The translations under genes were made by a program, and so were the position numbers. Below, piece after piece: positions 21,600 through 32,285 of a DNA stretch of 64,000 nucleotides. Every line of letters begins with the position of its first letter. Position 1 is the stretch's first letter. This stretch comes from Gnetum montanum (lineage: Eukaryota; Streptophyta; Gnetopsida; Gnetales; Gnetaceae), in assembly GCA_015680685.1 (NCBI GenBank), contig MNCI01012713.1, forward strand, positions 724,003 through 788,002, written 5' to 3'. The notes below the pieces were generated by a model. The model was not told the DNA's origin, did no database searches, and was given only the letters and a program-made list of their open reading frames with translations.

Positions 21600-22837
21600 C
21601 ATCAAGTTAAGGGCCAACAATATAACTCCCCAATAGATCCTAATAACTCTATAATATATAAATATATATAACAAGTGACTTTTGTATTTTTATTGTGATA
21701 ATAACTTCTTATAGAAGTCATAACCTCCTATGGTAGTTATAACTAATTTTCTATAATGTTGTAACCACTACAAAGGCCACTTGTCAACTACAACTTTTTT
21801 ATCTCCATGGTGACCACTTGGAAACCAAATGAGCCACTTTTCAACTGAATGGGACACTTGTCAACTGTAGTTTTTTTATCTCTATTGTGGTTATAACCAC
21901 CCAAAATGTTTGTAACTTACCTAACTACCTATNAATCTCTATTATGGTTATAACCACCCAAAATGTTTGTAACTTACCTAACTACCTATGAGACCCTATA
22001 AAAGGGCTTCAAGGATAGGAAGGAAAAGGGGTCTCACTTTGGGTCTTGGTGGCTAAGGGGGGAAGAGCATTTGTAAAGAAGACATTGTGAAAGATTGCTT
22101 GTAAAATGACTTGTTAAAGACAACATTTCAACCTCTTTGTCATAGTTCTATGAGTTATGTTTATTTTTTTTATTTTTTTTAAATTGTTTAGCTAGTGGTT
22201 TAGATAGTATCATGCTTGGCAAGTAATTTTGGGATTTTTAGATTGCTCTTATTGTTCTTGTTGCATGATAGAAAATTTCTATTAAAATTTTGCTATAGAA
22301 GAGCTTGTGTTTGAAAGCCTTAAGAGCATTTTAGTAGTGAATTTTATTACTGTGCAATGTATAAGAACTGTTATTGAAATTGTTGTAAGAGAGCCTCTGC
22401 ATGTAGTCAACGTGTTGAACGATTCAATAGTCAAAAGGGTTTAGAAAATCTTTGGTATTTTGATAAGACCAAAATAACTTCTTTTATCTTTAAAGTGAAT
22501 CTCCATGGTATTTCAATCAAAACTTTTCAAGTCTTTTGAAGGTTTTCTTGAATGTAATTGTTGACATCCATTATCTAGCCAAAATAGAGTCTCATACGTG
22601 ATAGTTTACGTAGCTATTTTTTGGGTAGCATAGTAGGATTGTCTTCAAGAAATTGCTTATTCAAGCCTTGGAAGTTTGAACAATTTGTAGTTATTGAATT
22701 TGGGATAGCTTTATTGCGAAGTTTTTACTCGTATCATTTTACCTTGTTTAAACATTTGAGATCTTTACACAAATCTGCTTTCTTTTTCTCTTCTTTCTAT
22801 TTCCATTGAATCTCGCTCTATTTCTAGTTTTCTTGTG
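21600..22837 (+). other. LTR-like or promoter-like stretch of insertion D
   Basis: AT-rich sequence with repeated GGTTATAACCACC-type motifs is followed by CCTATAAAAGGGC at 21990-22002, a good TATA box, and then a G-rich leader-like stretch. This is the layout of an LTR U3/R, but no matching second LTR or primer site was found before the gap. Confidence 0.4.
21877..21989. repeat. 56-bp duplication around a single N
   Basis: 21877-21932 and 21934-21989 are near identical and separated by one N at 21933, probably an unmerged contig overlap. Confidence 0.8.
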
Positions 22838-23156
22838 NNNNNNNNNNNNNNNNNNNNNNNNNNNNNNNNNNNNNNNNNNNNNNNNNNNNNNNNNNNNNNN
22901 NNNNNNNNNNNNNNNNNNNNNNNNNNNNNNNNNNNNNNNNNNNNNNNNNNNNNNNNNNNNNNNNNNNNNNNNNNNNNNNNNNNNNNNNNNNNNNNNNNNN
23001 NNNNNNNNNNNNNNNNNNNNNNNNNNNNNNNNNNNNNNNNNNNNNNNNNNNNNNNNNNNNNNNNNNNNNNNNNNNNNNNNNNNNNNNNNNNNNNNNNNNN
23101 NNNNNNNNNNNNNNNNNNNNNNNNNNNNNNNNNNNNNNNNNNNNNNNNNNNNNNNN
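22838..23156. other. Assembly gap (319 N)
   Basis: A run of unknown bases inside insertion D. Its true length is unknown. Confidence 1.
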
Positions 23157-23470
23157 AACTTTATTTGTTACAAGTAGGTATTATAAGAACTGCATAGACT
23201 AGGCAATTGAACAAAATAAGAACTCTCAACAACTCACAGTACTTGGCAAAGTTGGCTGAATCTCTTTAAGATAAGTCATTTATAGTTTTACACACAACCC
23301 AATCGTTTCATTTTTCACAACAGCACACCGCAACAGCACACATACATACTCACATTAACTACTGAGTCTATTTGGAGGTATCTAAGCCTTGGTGTTGCCA
23401 GAGACCAGCAAGCACCTAAATCCTGTTCAAGGACACTCATTGGCGGTCACGTTTCAAACGGTCGCCAACA
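23157..23470. other. Right end of insertion D
   Basis: No coding content. The stretch ends TCGCCAACA against CTTTG at 23471-23475. Confidence 0.6.
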
Positions 23471-23475
23471 CTTTG

Positions 23476-24907
23476 AGTGTAGTGATATCTAGTGCAAATG
23501 TCACAAGTGCATTGAGACTCTCAACAATATGATCAATGAACACTTCTACTATGATCTCCTATCCTTGGTGCTACATTTGCAATATAGTTTTCCCTTTGCC
23601 CTCTTCTAAGCACACCGAGAAGCTTGCAACGTTCCTAGAGATTTCTAGGAGTGACTGTTGTTCTATGAGAGATACTATGACCTCTCTACCACTCATATTC
23701 TACATCATAGGCAACTAGGTTCTTTGGGTTGAGAAAATGGATCCACCTCGACCCATCAAACTGATTGTTTGGCCACCTCATTTAGGTGACTCATTGCTAG
23801 TCTGTAGACAAATGGGTCCTCATCACTCGTGCTTGCTCGTTGCTGTTGTTCACTTAAGAGCCATTTTCTATATTTTTGTAATCATTGGATGGTTGTAGTA
23901 ATGTCTAGTACAGTTCTTTGAGTGGTAGGTGGAGGTGGTGATCACTGCTACTCTTCTTGAATAGTGGTTGCAAGCATCTTATCCTTCATCATTTCTACCC
24001 AGTTGGCAATTGGAACAATTTTGACTATGTCATTGGTGTAATGGACTATCCCTCCCTTTTGATAGGGTTTTTTGATGAGGCATGGGAAGGGGAGTACCTT
24101 TATTTTGCATTTATTTTCTTTAAACTGCTTCTCCATCTTTAGATAGATTAGCTGTGAAAGGTTGACTAGGAATCTCCCACTTAGAGCAACACATGCTTGG
24201 GTAAAGAAGGTAGTGATTTTGCTTATCCTCATCATGGGATTAAGGTGGAAGGTTGAAATCTTATAATAAATCCTCTCTACCAATGTGAGTGCACCAAACT
24301 CCTTACGATTAACACCATAACATTGTTGCACCTATTCTTTCTTAATATTAGGATCTGCCTACATTAAGATCTTAGTAACATTTTCCCCAGTTTTAGGTAA
24401 CCCAAGCACTATAGCAGTAGCCTATGCCAAGTAGGACATTAAGATGTCCTTGATTTTCACTATTGATCTAGGATACCTATTATTCTAGAATATGAATGTC
24501 TCTTCCATGTACCACTCCCCAATGGAAGTGATGATTGGCCACATGGGAGAGGCCTTTAGCTAGTCCTACACTTCTCTTGGTGCATGCTCTAGGAAAGGGC
24601 CAAAATTTACCTCTTGGAGCACTGATTTTTTGACCTTCCTTGATTTGATTTGATGTAGATAAGCCTTTGTTAAGGTCACCTTAACATTCGCCGGTTGTGC
24701 TGGCACATCATCCTAATGGGAGTGTTTTGTTGCTACTACTAGTTCTGGAATTTTTTGGATAGATTCCACTTGTACCTCTTCTCTAAGAAGACCTGTGGTG
24801 TGGATTGCAAGTGGTTCTTCTTGGGGCCATTCTTGGCCCCTTCCCATTCTAGGTCATTTCTCCCTTGGTTGGAATGGTCTTTCTTTCTGCATGTGCTTTC
24901 GTTTTAA
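23476..24907 (-). pseudogene. N-terminal half of the extra 3' ORF of A2
   Basis: The start region aligns with the A3 ATG at 48958 but is damaged here. The clearest part (23948-24331) reads, on the minus strand, a hydrophobic/charged domain with VERIYYKISTFHL, FTQACVALSGRFLVNLSQLIY and KVLPFPCLI. This pattern recalls the 'putative plant transposon protein' domain found in Athila/Tat-type elements, a comparison from memory that needs a profile search. Upstream lies a KVKDILMSYL-like segment. Downstream it continues into the coiled-coil half, interrupted by D. Confidence 0.55.
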
Positions 24908-25450
24908 TGTCGTTTGCAGTCACAACACATCCATAGATTAGTAAATATAATGTGTAACTTTAGATTTTTGAATACCTTTTCTCATTAGTTTGTTACACTT
25001 TGGCTAAGGTTGGACCATGGCAGATTAATTATGTTATTTATTTTTTATATATTATAAATTCACTGAAGCTTATTGGAAAGGTTTAACTCTTGTAATTCAA
25101 TGTTTGATAGTTGATTTTTCAGTTAAACCTTTGTGGGAGTTAGAAGAATTTGTGAAATATTTTTGTCAAAAATGGCACATTTGTAGCCACCATGATGAAG
25201 AGCTTACCTTCGGTAGCTACAAGGTCAAAGAATGAAGTGATTTGAATAAATGGTTTGTAAGTTATGGACTTTGGCAGGTTCTGGGCTCTAAAAATTTGAA
25301 AAACTCCTTTGAGGTTTATGAAAAAATGTAAAATTTTCCAAGTGTGGTCATGCCTATTTATACTATTTTTCCCTTATGTCGATGGGGCCCTGTATACAAG
25401 GCCTCATATATAGATCAGCTTTGTTGACGAGGCCCTGTATACATGGCCCA
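24908..25450 (-). promoter_or_regulatory. Candidate internal promoter upstream of the 3' ORF of A2
   Basis: Minus-strand GTATAAATAGGC at 25352-25363 is a good TATA box about 450 bp before the 3' ORF start. Just upstream (25380-25450) are GACGAGGCC/GATGGGGCC motifs of the same kind as those upstream of the TATA box in the family's LTRs. A3 has the same arrangement (49401-49470). This suggests a separate transcript for the 3' ORF. Confidence 0.5.
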
Positions 25451-26771
25451 TTGATAAAAATTTTCAAATATCAATATCTCAAAAACTATAAGGAATGTTT
25501 CAATGAAATTAGGGTCCATGGAATCCCAAAAAAGCCAAGAATATGAGAAAATCATTGAAGAGGATCTTTGAAAGCTCAAAAATTAAAAAAAAATTATGGA
25601 GAACATATTTAATGAATAAAATATGTAAAGGAGCATATGGGCTGATGTGGAAGATGGGTGTACGAAAGATTCTAGTTGCAAGAATGCCTAGGATAAGGTG
25701 CTTAATGAACCCAACCAAGGGATATGCAAGTGGATCCTCCCCATAGTAGGCACATGCCCTTTTTTCCCTTGCATAATCTCAACCTAAGGAGTCTATGGGC
25801 CCCAGAGGTGGCTAATGGTCAATGAAAGTTAAGAATCAAAGCCTAAAAGATTCTACCTAAGAATTCAAATACATCAAACCAAGACATGGAATCAAGAACA
25901 TGGACATTGGTAGTGAGGTAAGTTATGAACAACATAAATGGATGATGGAGAAGGTAGAATGGAATTTCAACTACGGTCATAAGAAGTCCCTTGTGGAGTT
26001 TATATTTAAAATGACCTGAGAGCTCCATCCTTAGTCCAGACCAAAACCAACCTCTTTCAGTGACTTTGCATTGCCACTCTAAGACTGATCCACTCCCTCA
26101 AGACACAAGAGTGCTCCCTTAAAGAGAAGAAAAGAGAAGTAGGAAGTGAGAGAGGGCCTTAGTTAGAGGGGACTTTTATGCATGGGTACATGTCTTTCTA
26201 GTCCCATAAACAATGCTTGTAGCTCAATTATTTATCTAAGGGATGTGCTTTGAATTCCCATCATGTTTTTTTTTCTGTATTTTATTTTTGTTTTGTTTTT
26301 ATTTTTTTAATTTTTGGATGGGAACCACACCATGCAAAAAATTTATTTGACTTCCTATTAGTGGTTGAAATAGAATGGTAATAAGTCCATAAAAACAATC
26401 AAGCACCTAGTAAGTAGAAGTGTATGAAGAGTATTGAGTCCCCTTGAAGTCACATCCTATTCAAACCTTTGAATCCTTCCCAATTCTAAAAACTACCAAG
26501 GTCACAAATTTATTAAAATTTGATTTAATGAAAGGGATCTTAAACTTCCAAAATAAGGAAAATCATATAGTTTGTGGATGGGTGGATGTCATGGACTCAC
26601 TGCCTATTCCATGAAAAAGAAACCATGACTAAGTCATCGATATAAAAATTCAAAAATAGAAACTAGACATTAGCAAACCAAACATAAAGCATAAACCACC
26701 ATTATTAGCAACCATAACGTCACTATGTCCTATTGGTAATAAAGTCCTTTTATTAGCAAAAATTTGAAAAT
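25451..26771 (-). other. Non-coding spacer of A2
   Basis: Homologous to 1-1030 (A1) and about 49470-50830 (A3). No coding frame is supported. T-rich runs lie at 26268-26312. Confidence 0.6.
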
Positions 26772-26776
26772 CACAT
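26772..26776. other. Target-site duplication of insertion E, left copy
   Basis: CACAT here and at 27965-27969. The uninterrupted A3 reads AATCACATTCAAAC (about 50823). Confidence 0.85.
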
Positions 26777-27964
26777 TGTTGATGCATAAATTTTGGTCAC
26801 ACCACCACCTTGGAAAGAGACTCATTTGAGGAGACTATTGCCTAGGGTGCCTGTGGTATGGGTACGAAAACCCAAGAATAGTCTTAGCTGGAGAGGGCTA
26901 TGTGATGTTTTAAAATAGTAAACCAAACTAAAGAATCAAAAACTTAAATTAAATATTATCTTAAATTCAATAATATAATAAGTAATTGAAAAAAAATAAT
27001 TTTTTCCTAGTCCCACTTTTGCTGTTGGTCTATCACTGACGAGCAAGAATTATGACCATTGCCTAAAGAGGAAGAGAGGGGGATGTCATTGTTGTCTGCA
27101 CTACACTACCACATGCCTTTGTCATGCTACATGATAGAGAGAGTGTGAGCGAATCCATGCACCATCTATGCACTTGCTACACTGCTAGGATAGAAAAGGG
27201 AACCCCACCACTGAGAGATACTACCTACTGTAGTTGTTAAATGCTACCGTGTGTTGCAAGAGAGATAAGAGGCTGTTGACATCATCTATCATTAGGGAAA
27301 AAGAACAAACTAGGAAGCCATCAGAGAGAGAGAAGTGAACCTTGCACTCTCCATAGATCCCATACCTATCATCTCTGCAGTTGTCACAAGAGGGAGAGGA
27401 GGCTATTAGGTCCTACCATGTGGACAAGGAAGAGAAAGAAGATCGCCTACCACTATTACTAAGAGGGGAGGCTCCTGAATCCTGCTATCTCCATTGTCAT
27501 GGTGAGAGAGGAGAGGCTAGACCTCTGCACTACCACTTTCTGTAGTCATGCATCCTTCGTCATAGTCTAGAACCACTACCACCCCTGTGTCTTTGATGCT
27601 TGGCAGTGACAAATGCATCTGCCACTTGTGACACACTACCATCTACATGGCATGTTTGTCACAACTAATCATTAGCTGTAGCCTCTCATGCACCATCTAC
27701 ACATACCAGACATATGCCTACAACATAAATGCACCATTTAGAACTAAAGCAACGTGGTTCCTATGCATGCATGTTCCTGCATCGCCTAGGGAAATCATCG
27801 TCTGCTGGTTTCAAAGGTAGAAGACTAATGGTTTCTGGTTGCTACCACCAAAGAAAAAGATACCATCGTCCACTAGTTTCTTAGCTAGCCCTAAGATCTA
27901 ATGGATTTTGAAGCCCTCGAGACCAGATCTAGTTGTTGGTGCATCCAAAATTTATGCATCAACA
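26777..27964. mobile_element. Insertion E1, 1188 bp with 20-bp perfect inverted ends
   Basis: The left end is TGTTGATGCATAAATTTTGG and the right end is its exact reverse complement, flanked by CACAT. No coding capacity is seen. The first 130 bases match the sequence starting at 62143, where the counterpart is richer in CpG. TG...CA ends and the 5-bp duplication fit a solo LTR, but a 20-bp terminal inverted repeat is unusually long for one, so a TIR-type non-autonomous element is an alternative. Confidence 0.75.
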
Positions 27965-27969
27965 CACAT

Positions 27970-28410
27970 TTAAAAAAAACTTTAGGGGCTCTTACTTGAA
28001 ATTATTAGGGATTTTCCAACTCTCCCCAACAAGTATCATCGTCTTCATCATCAGAGAGTTGGTGATGAACTTGCCCAAGTTTATCCATGTTTTTGACATA
28101 GGAAAATGTTAGGCTCTTAGTTTGTTTCATGCATAATGTGCTGCTGTTAGAGTTTGTTGTTAGCCACTGGGTGCCCTCTTATTTTGTGGCTACTGCCTAC
28201 AGGCACCTTTGGATATCTATTTCTTGTGCACACTAATTACATGCTTTGATGAATGTACTTTTAATGGACCAGATTTTCTACACACAATTGCACCCATTAT
28301 CACTGTACTTGATGCATGGAACATGCTTCTTCTCAAGTCATCCAAATTCATTTTACTTGGATATTTCCAAGGAGATGCCCCTTATGCCCATTTGTGCATC
28401 AAAAGTGCTT
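27970..28410 (-). pseudogene. Protease-RT linker remnant of A2
   Basis: Directly after insertion E1 the sequence rejoins family A at the position of A3 about 53785. RT, RNase H and integrase (about 2.95 kb) are missing. The stretch aligns with 53785-54220 of A3. No enzymatic motif is expected here. Confidence 0.6.
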
Positions 28411-28690
28411 AACCAAGCCCTTTCCATAATGATGGGGAAGTCACCTTTATAGTTCTTAACCTTGATCACCATAAAATTAATCGAATAGGATCATCCATAA
28501 ACTATGGTCACAATGTCCTCCACTTGTCCCAAAAGGGACAAGGATTGACCAGTCAACCAATTCCAAATGGATGTTGCTCTTATTGAGAGGTGGTAGGTTC
28601 CAAGCCTTGTACATGTCATAGGAGATGAGATTCACATCAGAACCAGAATCAAGAAGAGCCTTACATGGCTCATGTCTAGCGATCTACAAG
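28411..28690 (-). pseudogene. Aspartic protease remnant of A2
   Basis: The best preserved protease of the three A copies. The minus strand reads ALLDSGSDVNLISYDMYKAW, keeping the catalytic Asp-Ser-Gly, followed past a frame change by a damaged C-terminal part. It lies between gag (right) and the deleted RT (left). Confidence 0.7.
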
Positions 28691-28699
28691 TAAATAAGA

Positions 28700-31220
28700 G
28701 AACTTTTTGGGTTTCTAGCCTTGATCCAATCGAAAATAGCATGAGTTAACATCACGATGTACCTCTAAGGCAGTGTTTGGTTTGAATGGTACTCAAATGT
28801 GTTTAATGCAGAGGATGAGGGTGTTCAAAATGCAAGGTGACCAACTACATTAGGTTGTAAGGGTTTGGAAGGACTATTGGATCAGAAAAAGGGTTGTTTC
28901 CTAGATTAATTGTCTAAACTACTCGACTAGAAGGCCGGATGTGAAGGTATAGACCTTGTAGCATTTCATTGATACAAGTATGGGGGAATTTCACCTTGCA
29001 TGGCCGGAGTAGGAGGTAACTGGGTAGAGGGTGGAGGGATGTGTGTAGATGGATGCAAAGGATGGTATGGATATGGATTCTCCCATCAAGTAGATGGTGA
29101 ATGAGTTTGATAGTACTCTGGAGGGTAATAGTGATGCTAGAATGAGGCGTGGCTTGTAGAGGTTTGTGGAGAAATAGGTTACTAAACATAGTACCTATAT
29201 GAATTTGATTACTTGTAAGGGTACTATTGTCTTTGTGGTAGCATTTCCCATGATTGTGGTTAATGCCATTGTTGGTATTGCTCATATGGTTATGGTGGAG
29301 CTCCATTGGGATAGTGGGTTTATTGTTGTTGGTGGAATTGCCTTGGATTGCTTTGAGGATAAGGTAATCATCTCAGACCTTGCCTCCATGTTAGTCAAGT
29401 ATTCAACACATACACCCCAAACTCTTATAAGTGTGAAACCACAAGGTAACATTCCTTCAAATGTTCATATTCATAGATGTCACATCTAGCATCATCATCA
29501 AAGTCTACCTCCACAACTTCTCCTACTACAACAACTTTGCCCTTACCTCTCTGGTAGAAACGTTTAAATTCTTTCCATTTCCTATAGTCATGATCATTGT
29601 TCTACTCTTTGGATGCTTTAGAAATCTTCATAGCAATTTGGAACTGTTCATCTAAAGATTCTTATAATTTATCAACCTTTGCCAAAATATCGAAAACAAA
29701 TTTCTGGATAGGCAAGGTTTTCCTGTTCACTACTTTGTCGAGTGGTGACTCCTCCTCATCACAGAATTAGACCTCCCTTTTTCTAATGGAAGGATCCCTA
29801 TTTTATTCTTCTACACTCTCCCTTTTTCGTAACTCATCTTCTCCTTTTACTACCTACTCTATCATCCTTTGTATCTGATGAGCTCTTATTTTGGATAGTC
29901 TCCCTTAGGATTAAACCCTAAGAGTTCTTCTGGTTTTTGCTCTGAGCCCATCTATGATGTGGCAGAATTGTTCCCTCTAAGAATAACCATGGCCAGCACA
30001 TTAGTGTAAGAGAGAATAATATCTTTCCATGGAAACATCCAAGGGTTCATGTATTCTCTATTTCTAGCCTTGGATTTGCCTTCTCAAATTAGACACTCTA
30101 GAGTACGTCTGGTATTTGTCATTAAACAGTTCCAGCATGGTACTCCATCTATGAATGGATTCTAGCTCTAAGGAACAGTACTAGTTTTCAGCCTCTTTAA
30201 TGAGTGTCCTGAAGAAGAGCTTGAGTTTTTGCCAATAATTTTAAATGTTCTATAAGGCACAAGCATCATGAAAAGTTTATACATGTATCTATGGATTAGA
30301 GTTATACCCCCCTTCAAATCATGGGATATTATTCATGTCTAAGCACTTGATCTGACTATCTCTCACATGCCTAGTTAGAATCTTAACTATCTCTACAATG
30401 TTAAGCATGCTTCAAGTTACCAAAAAAAGCTCATCATCATCATTATTTTGTTGTTACTGATGATGTCCTCTATTACCCCTTCATTCATCACGAGCTTGGT
30501 GATTAGTATTATTGTCCCATTGAGCACCTCCATCATGGGTATTCTTTCTATGATGTCTTTTAGAATTAAAATAAGAGGAAGAAGAGGATGTAAATAAAGA
30601 GAATGAAGAGGAAGGAGGACTACCACCACCATGATCTCTACCAACTTCCCTTTGGTTGTCATGGTCACATTCATCATATTTCTTATTATCTTGATACTTA
30701 TTCGAGCTCTTGCCTTGACTGCCATCTTTCCTAAACCTAAACTGTTGATAATAGAATGTATATTTAGGTTCACATCCCCATCATCAATAACCAGGGTGGG
30801 GGAATTTTCATGTTGAGAGCCCTCAAAGAAAGGGCCCTCATTATCATCTTAGTTTAGCAAGAACAAGGGATTGGTGAATTGTTTCCCCTTCACAGCCTCA
30901 TGATGCTTCTCCTGATGTTGATCTCTCCTACATTGTGTGTCAGTGGGACAGCAGTCCTGATAGTCATTGTCATGCACAACATACTCTTTTTGAAGATTAT
31001 GAATGCCTAACTTCTTAAGAGTTTGAAGCAGCATCATGGGCATAGATCAATCAAGGGGCATTACAATGTTTCCCTCCATATCATGCTATCGTAGTTGCTC
31101 ATTCTAATGCACGATGAAGGTGGAATCAAGCACATACTCATCTAGATGAGTATATATCACCTTACATTGTTGTGGGACTACTGGTTTAACATCTTCATGC
31201 CTGCGAGAAGAAGAAGACAT
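28700..31220 (-). pseudogene. gag remnant of A2
   Basis: The start ATG at 31220 gives MSSSSRRHE, conserved with A1 and A3. It is followed by a Ser-rich linker (30417-30773), the gag core, and a Pro/Tyr/Gln-rich tail (about 28950-29300). Numerous stops and frameshifts. Its role would be capsid formation. Confidence 0.65.
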
Positions 31221-31352
31221 TTTGCAAACAAAGAAAATATCAGTGTGCTTTAGTAATTATATGTTATATGAGAGTGATGTTCACCTTTGGTTCGGCCCAG
31301 AATATTAATAATGTTCACTAATCCTAGATAGCACATGTTTCAACAAATAGAG

Positions 31353-31370
31353 TTCCTGACAACAACACCG
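31353..31370 (-). promoter_or_regulatory. Primer binding site of A2
   Basis: The minus strand reads CGGTGTTGTTGTCAGGAA one base after the LTR. 11 of 18 bases match the tRNA-Asp-type site, and every mismatch is a transition. Confidence 0.6.
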
Positions 31371-31371
31371 A

Positions 31372-32285
31372 TGATGAGTGGTTAAGGTACCCCTATGCCC
31401 AACCATACGAATCACAAAGTGTTCATGCATGATCTGGTTGAATTCAAAGGACTCTATAGTTTCTAGTACACTAGTCTTCTACGCAGTGAACCTTACCCTA
31501 AGGTCATTCATTGTCTGCCAAATTACACTTGTCATGTACAAAGGTATGGTTAAGTGTAATCAAGGCATATGATTTTTATTTTTTTATTTTTTATGTTCTT
31601 TAGTGCTTAGAGTAGAGAGATGAAATCATTTAACACTAATCTAATTTAACCACTTAACTAATCTCTAACTAATCCTAACATAAGCATCTACTCCCACTTT
31701 CTATACATGTCTTGAACCCATGTATTCACTACTGGGTTACCAAACATTACGCTACTGGGTGCACCAAGCAATAATGCTACTAGGATTATCAAACGAATAC
31801 ATGTTTACACTCAAAGCGATCGTACTTATGTACTTAATCTATTAGCTTAAATAATTAACTAGTCACTTAAAGTATAATTTATATTAATTAATTGCATATT
31901 TCATGAAAACAATAAATGCATAAATAAATCATTAATCTCTTATAAATGATGCAAGGTTTAGGTACAATAGTGATCAAATGAAGATCTGTACACTTTCTGA
32001 CTCCTACAAGACATACTTAGAGAAATATTCTAACTTTCAAATGGACAAACTACAAGAGTTTTGCTACTACTATGACTTCTATCTTTCATAAACATGGTTG
32101 GGAGCTTGTATTTATAGTTTTTTCTATAGTACTGCATTGATAGGGCCCTGTAGATGTAGTAAACACTATGTCAACATGGCCCCCTCAATGGGGCAACACC
32201 ACATAAATAGGGCCCCATCAACGGGGGCCTATTGATGAGGCTACATCAAAGAAGGCTTGTCAATGTGACACTTTGATGCTCATCA
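31372..32285 (-). repeat. 5' LTR of A2
   Basis: The LTR is 914 bp, TGATGAGTGG...GATGCTCATCA. TATA-like box at 32108-32116 (minus strand). The right flank ATGATGTATCTATAAGG matches the right flank of A1, not that of A3. Confidence 0.9.

Larger units (their letters stand above)
19318..23470. mobile_element. Insertion D inside A2, with captured plant gene fragments
   Basis: The insertion is 4153 bp including a 319-base gap. It starts TGTTGGCAGATTTT and ends GGTCGCCAACA (7-bp inverted ends TGTTGGC/GCCAACA) and is flanked by the 5-bp duplication CTTTG. TG...CA ends with a 5-bp duplication fit an LTR element. However, I could not find two matching LTRs, so it may be a non-autonomous or gene-carrying element, or a composite. 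It contains a P450 exon fragment, an alpha-carbonic anhydrase fragment, and a region with a TATA box (21992-22001). Confidence 0.7.
16671..32285 (-). mobile_element. Family A element copy A2, likely a recombinant, with insertions D and E
   Basis: This is a minus-strand element of 15.6 kb: 3' LTR at left, 5' LTR at right. It carries a 4.15-kb insertion (19318-23470) in the 3' ORF and a 1.19-kb insertion (26777-27964). About 2.95 kb of RT, RNase H and integrase is missing next to the second insertion. Its left flank is B pol with AAGAT, as at A3. Its right flank is ATGATGTATCT, as at A1. The mismatch suggests it is the crossover product of A1 and A3-like elements. Confidence 0.85.

Noticed and set aside
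22806-23197. Open frames spanning 22806-23197
   Set aside because: They consist almost wholly of the assembly gap.
28914-29306. 130-codon minus-strand frame rich in His/Ile/Leu
   Set aside because: It is the wrong frame of the A2 gag tail. The neighbouring frame gives the Pro/Tyr/Gln-rich sequence shared with A1 and A3.
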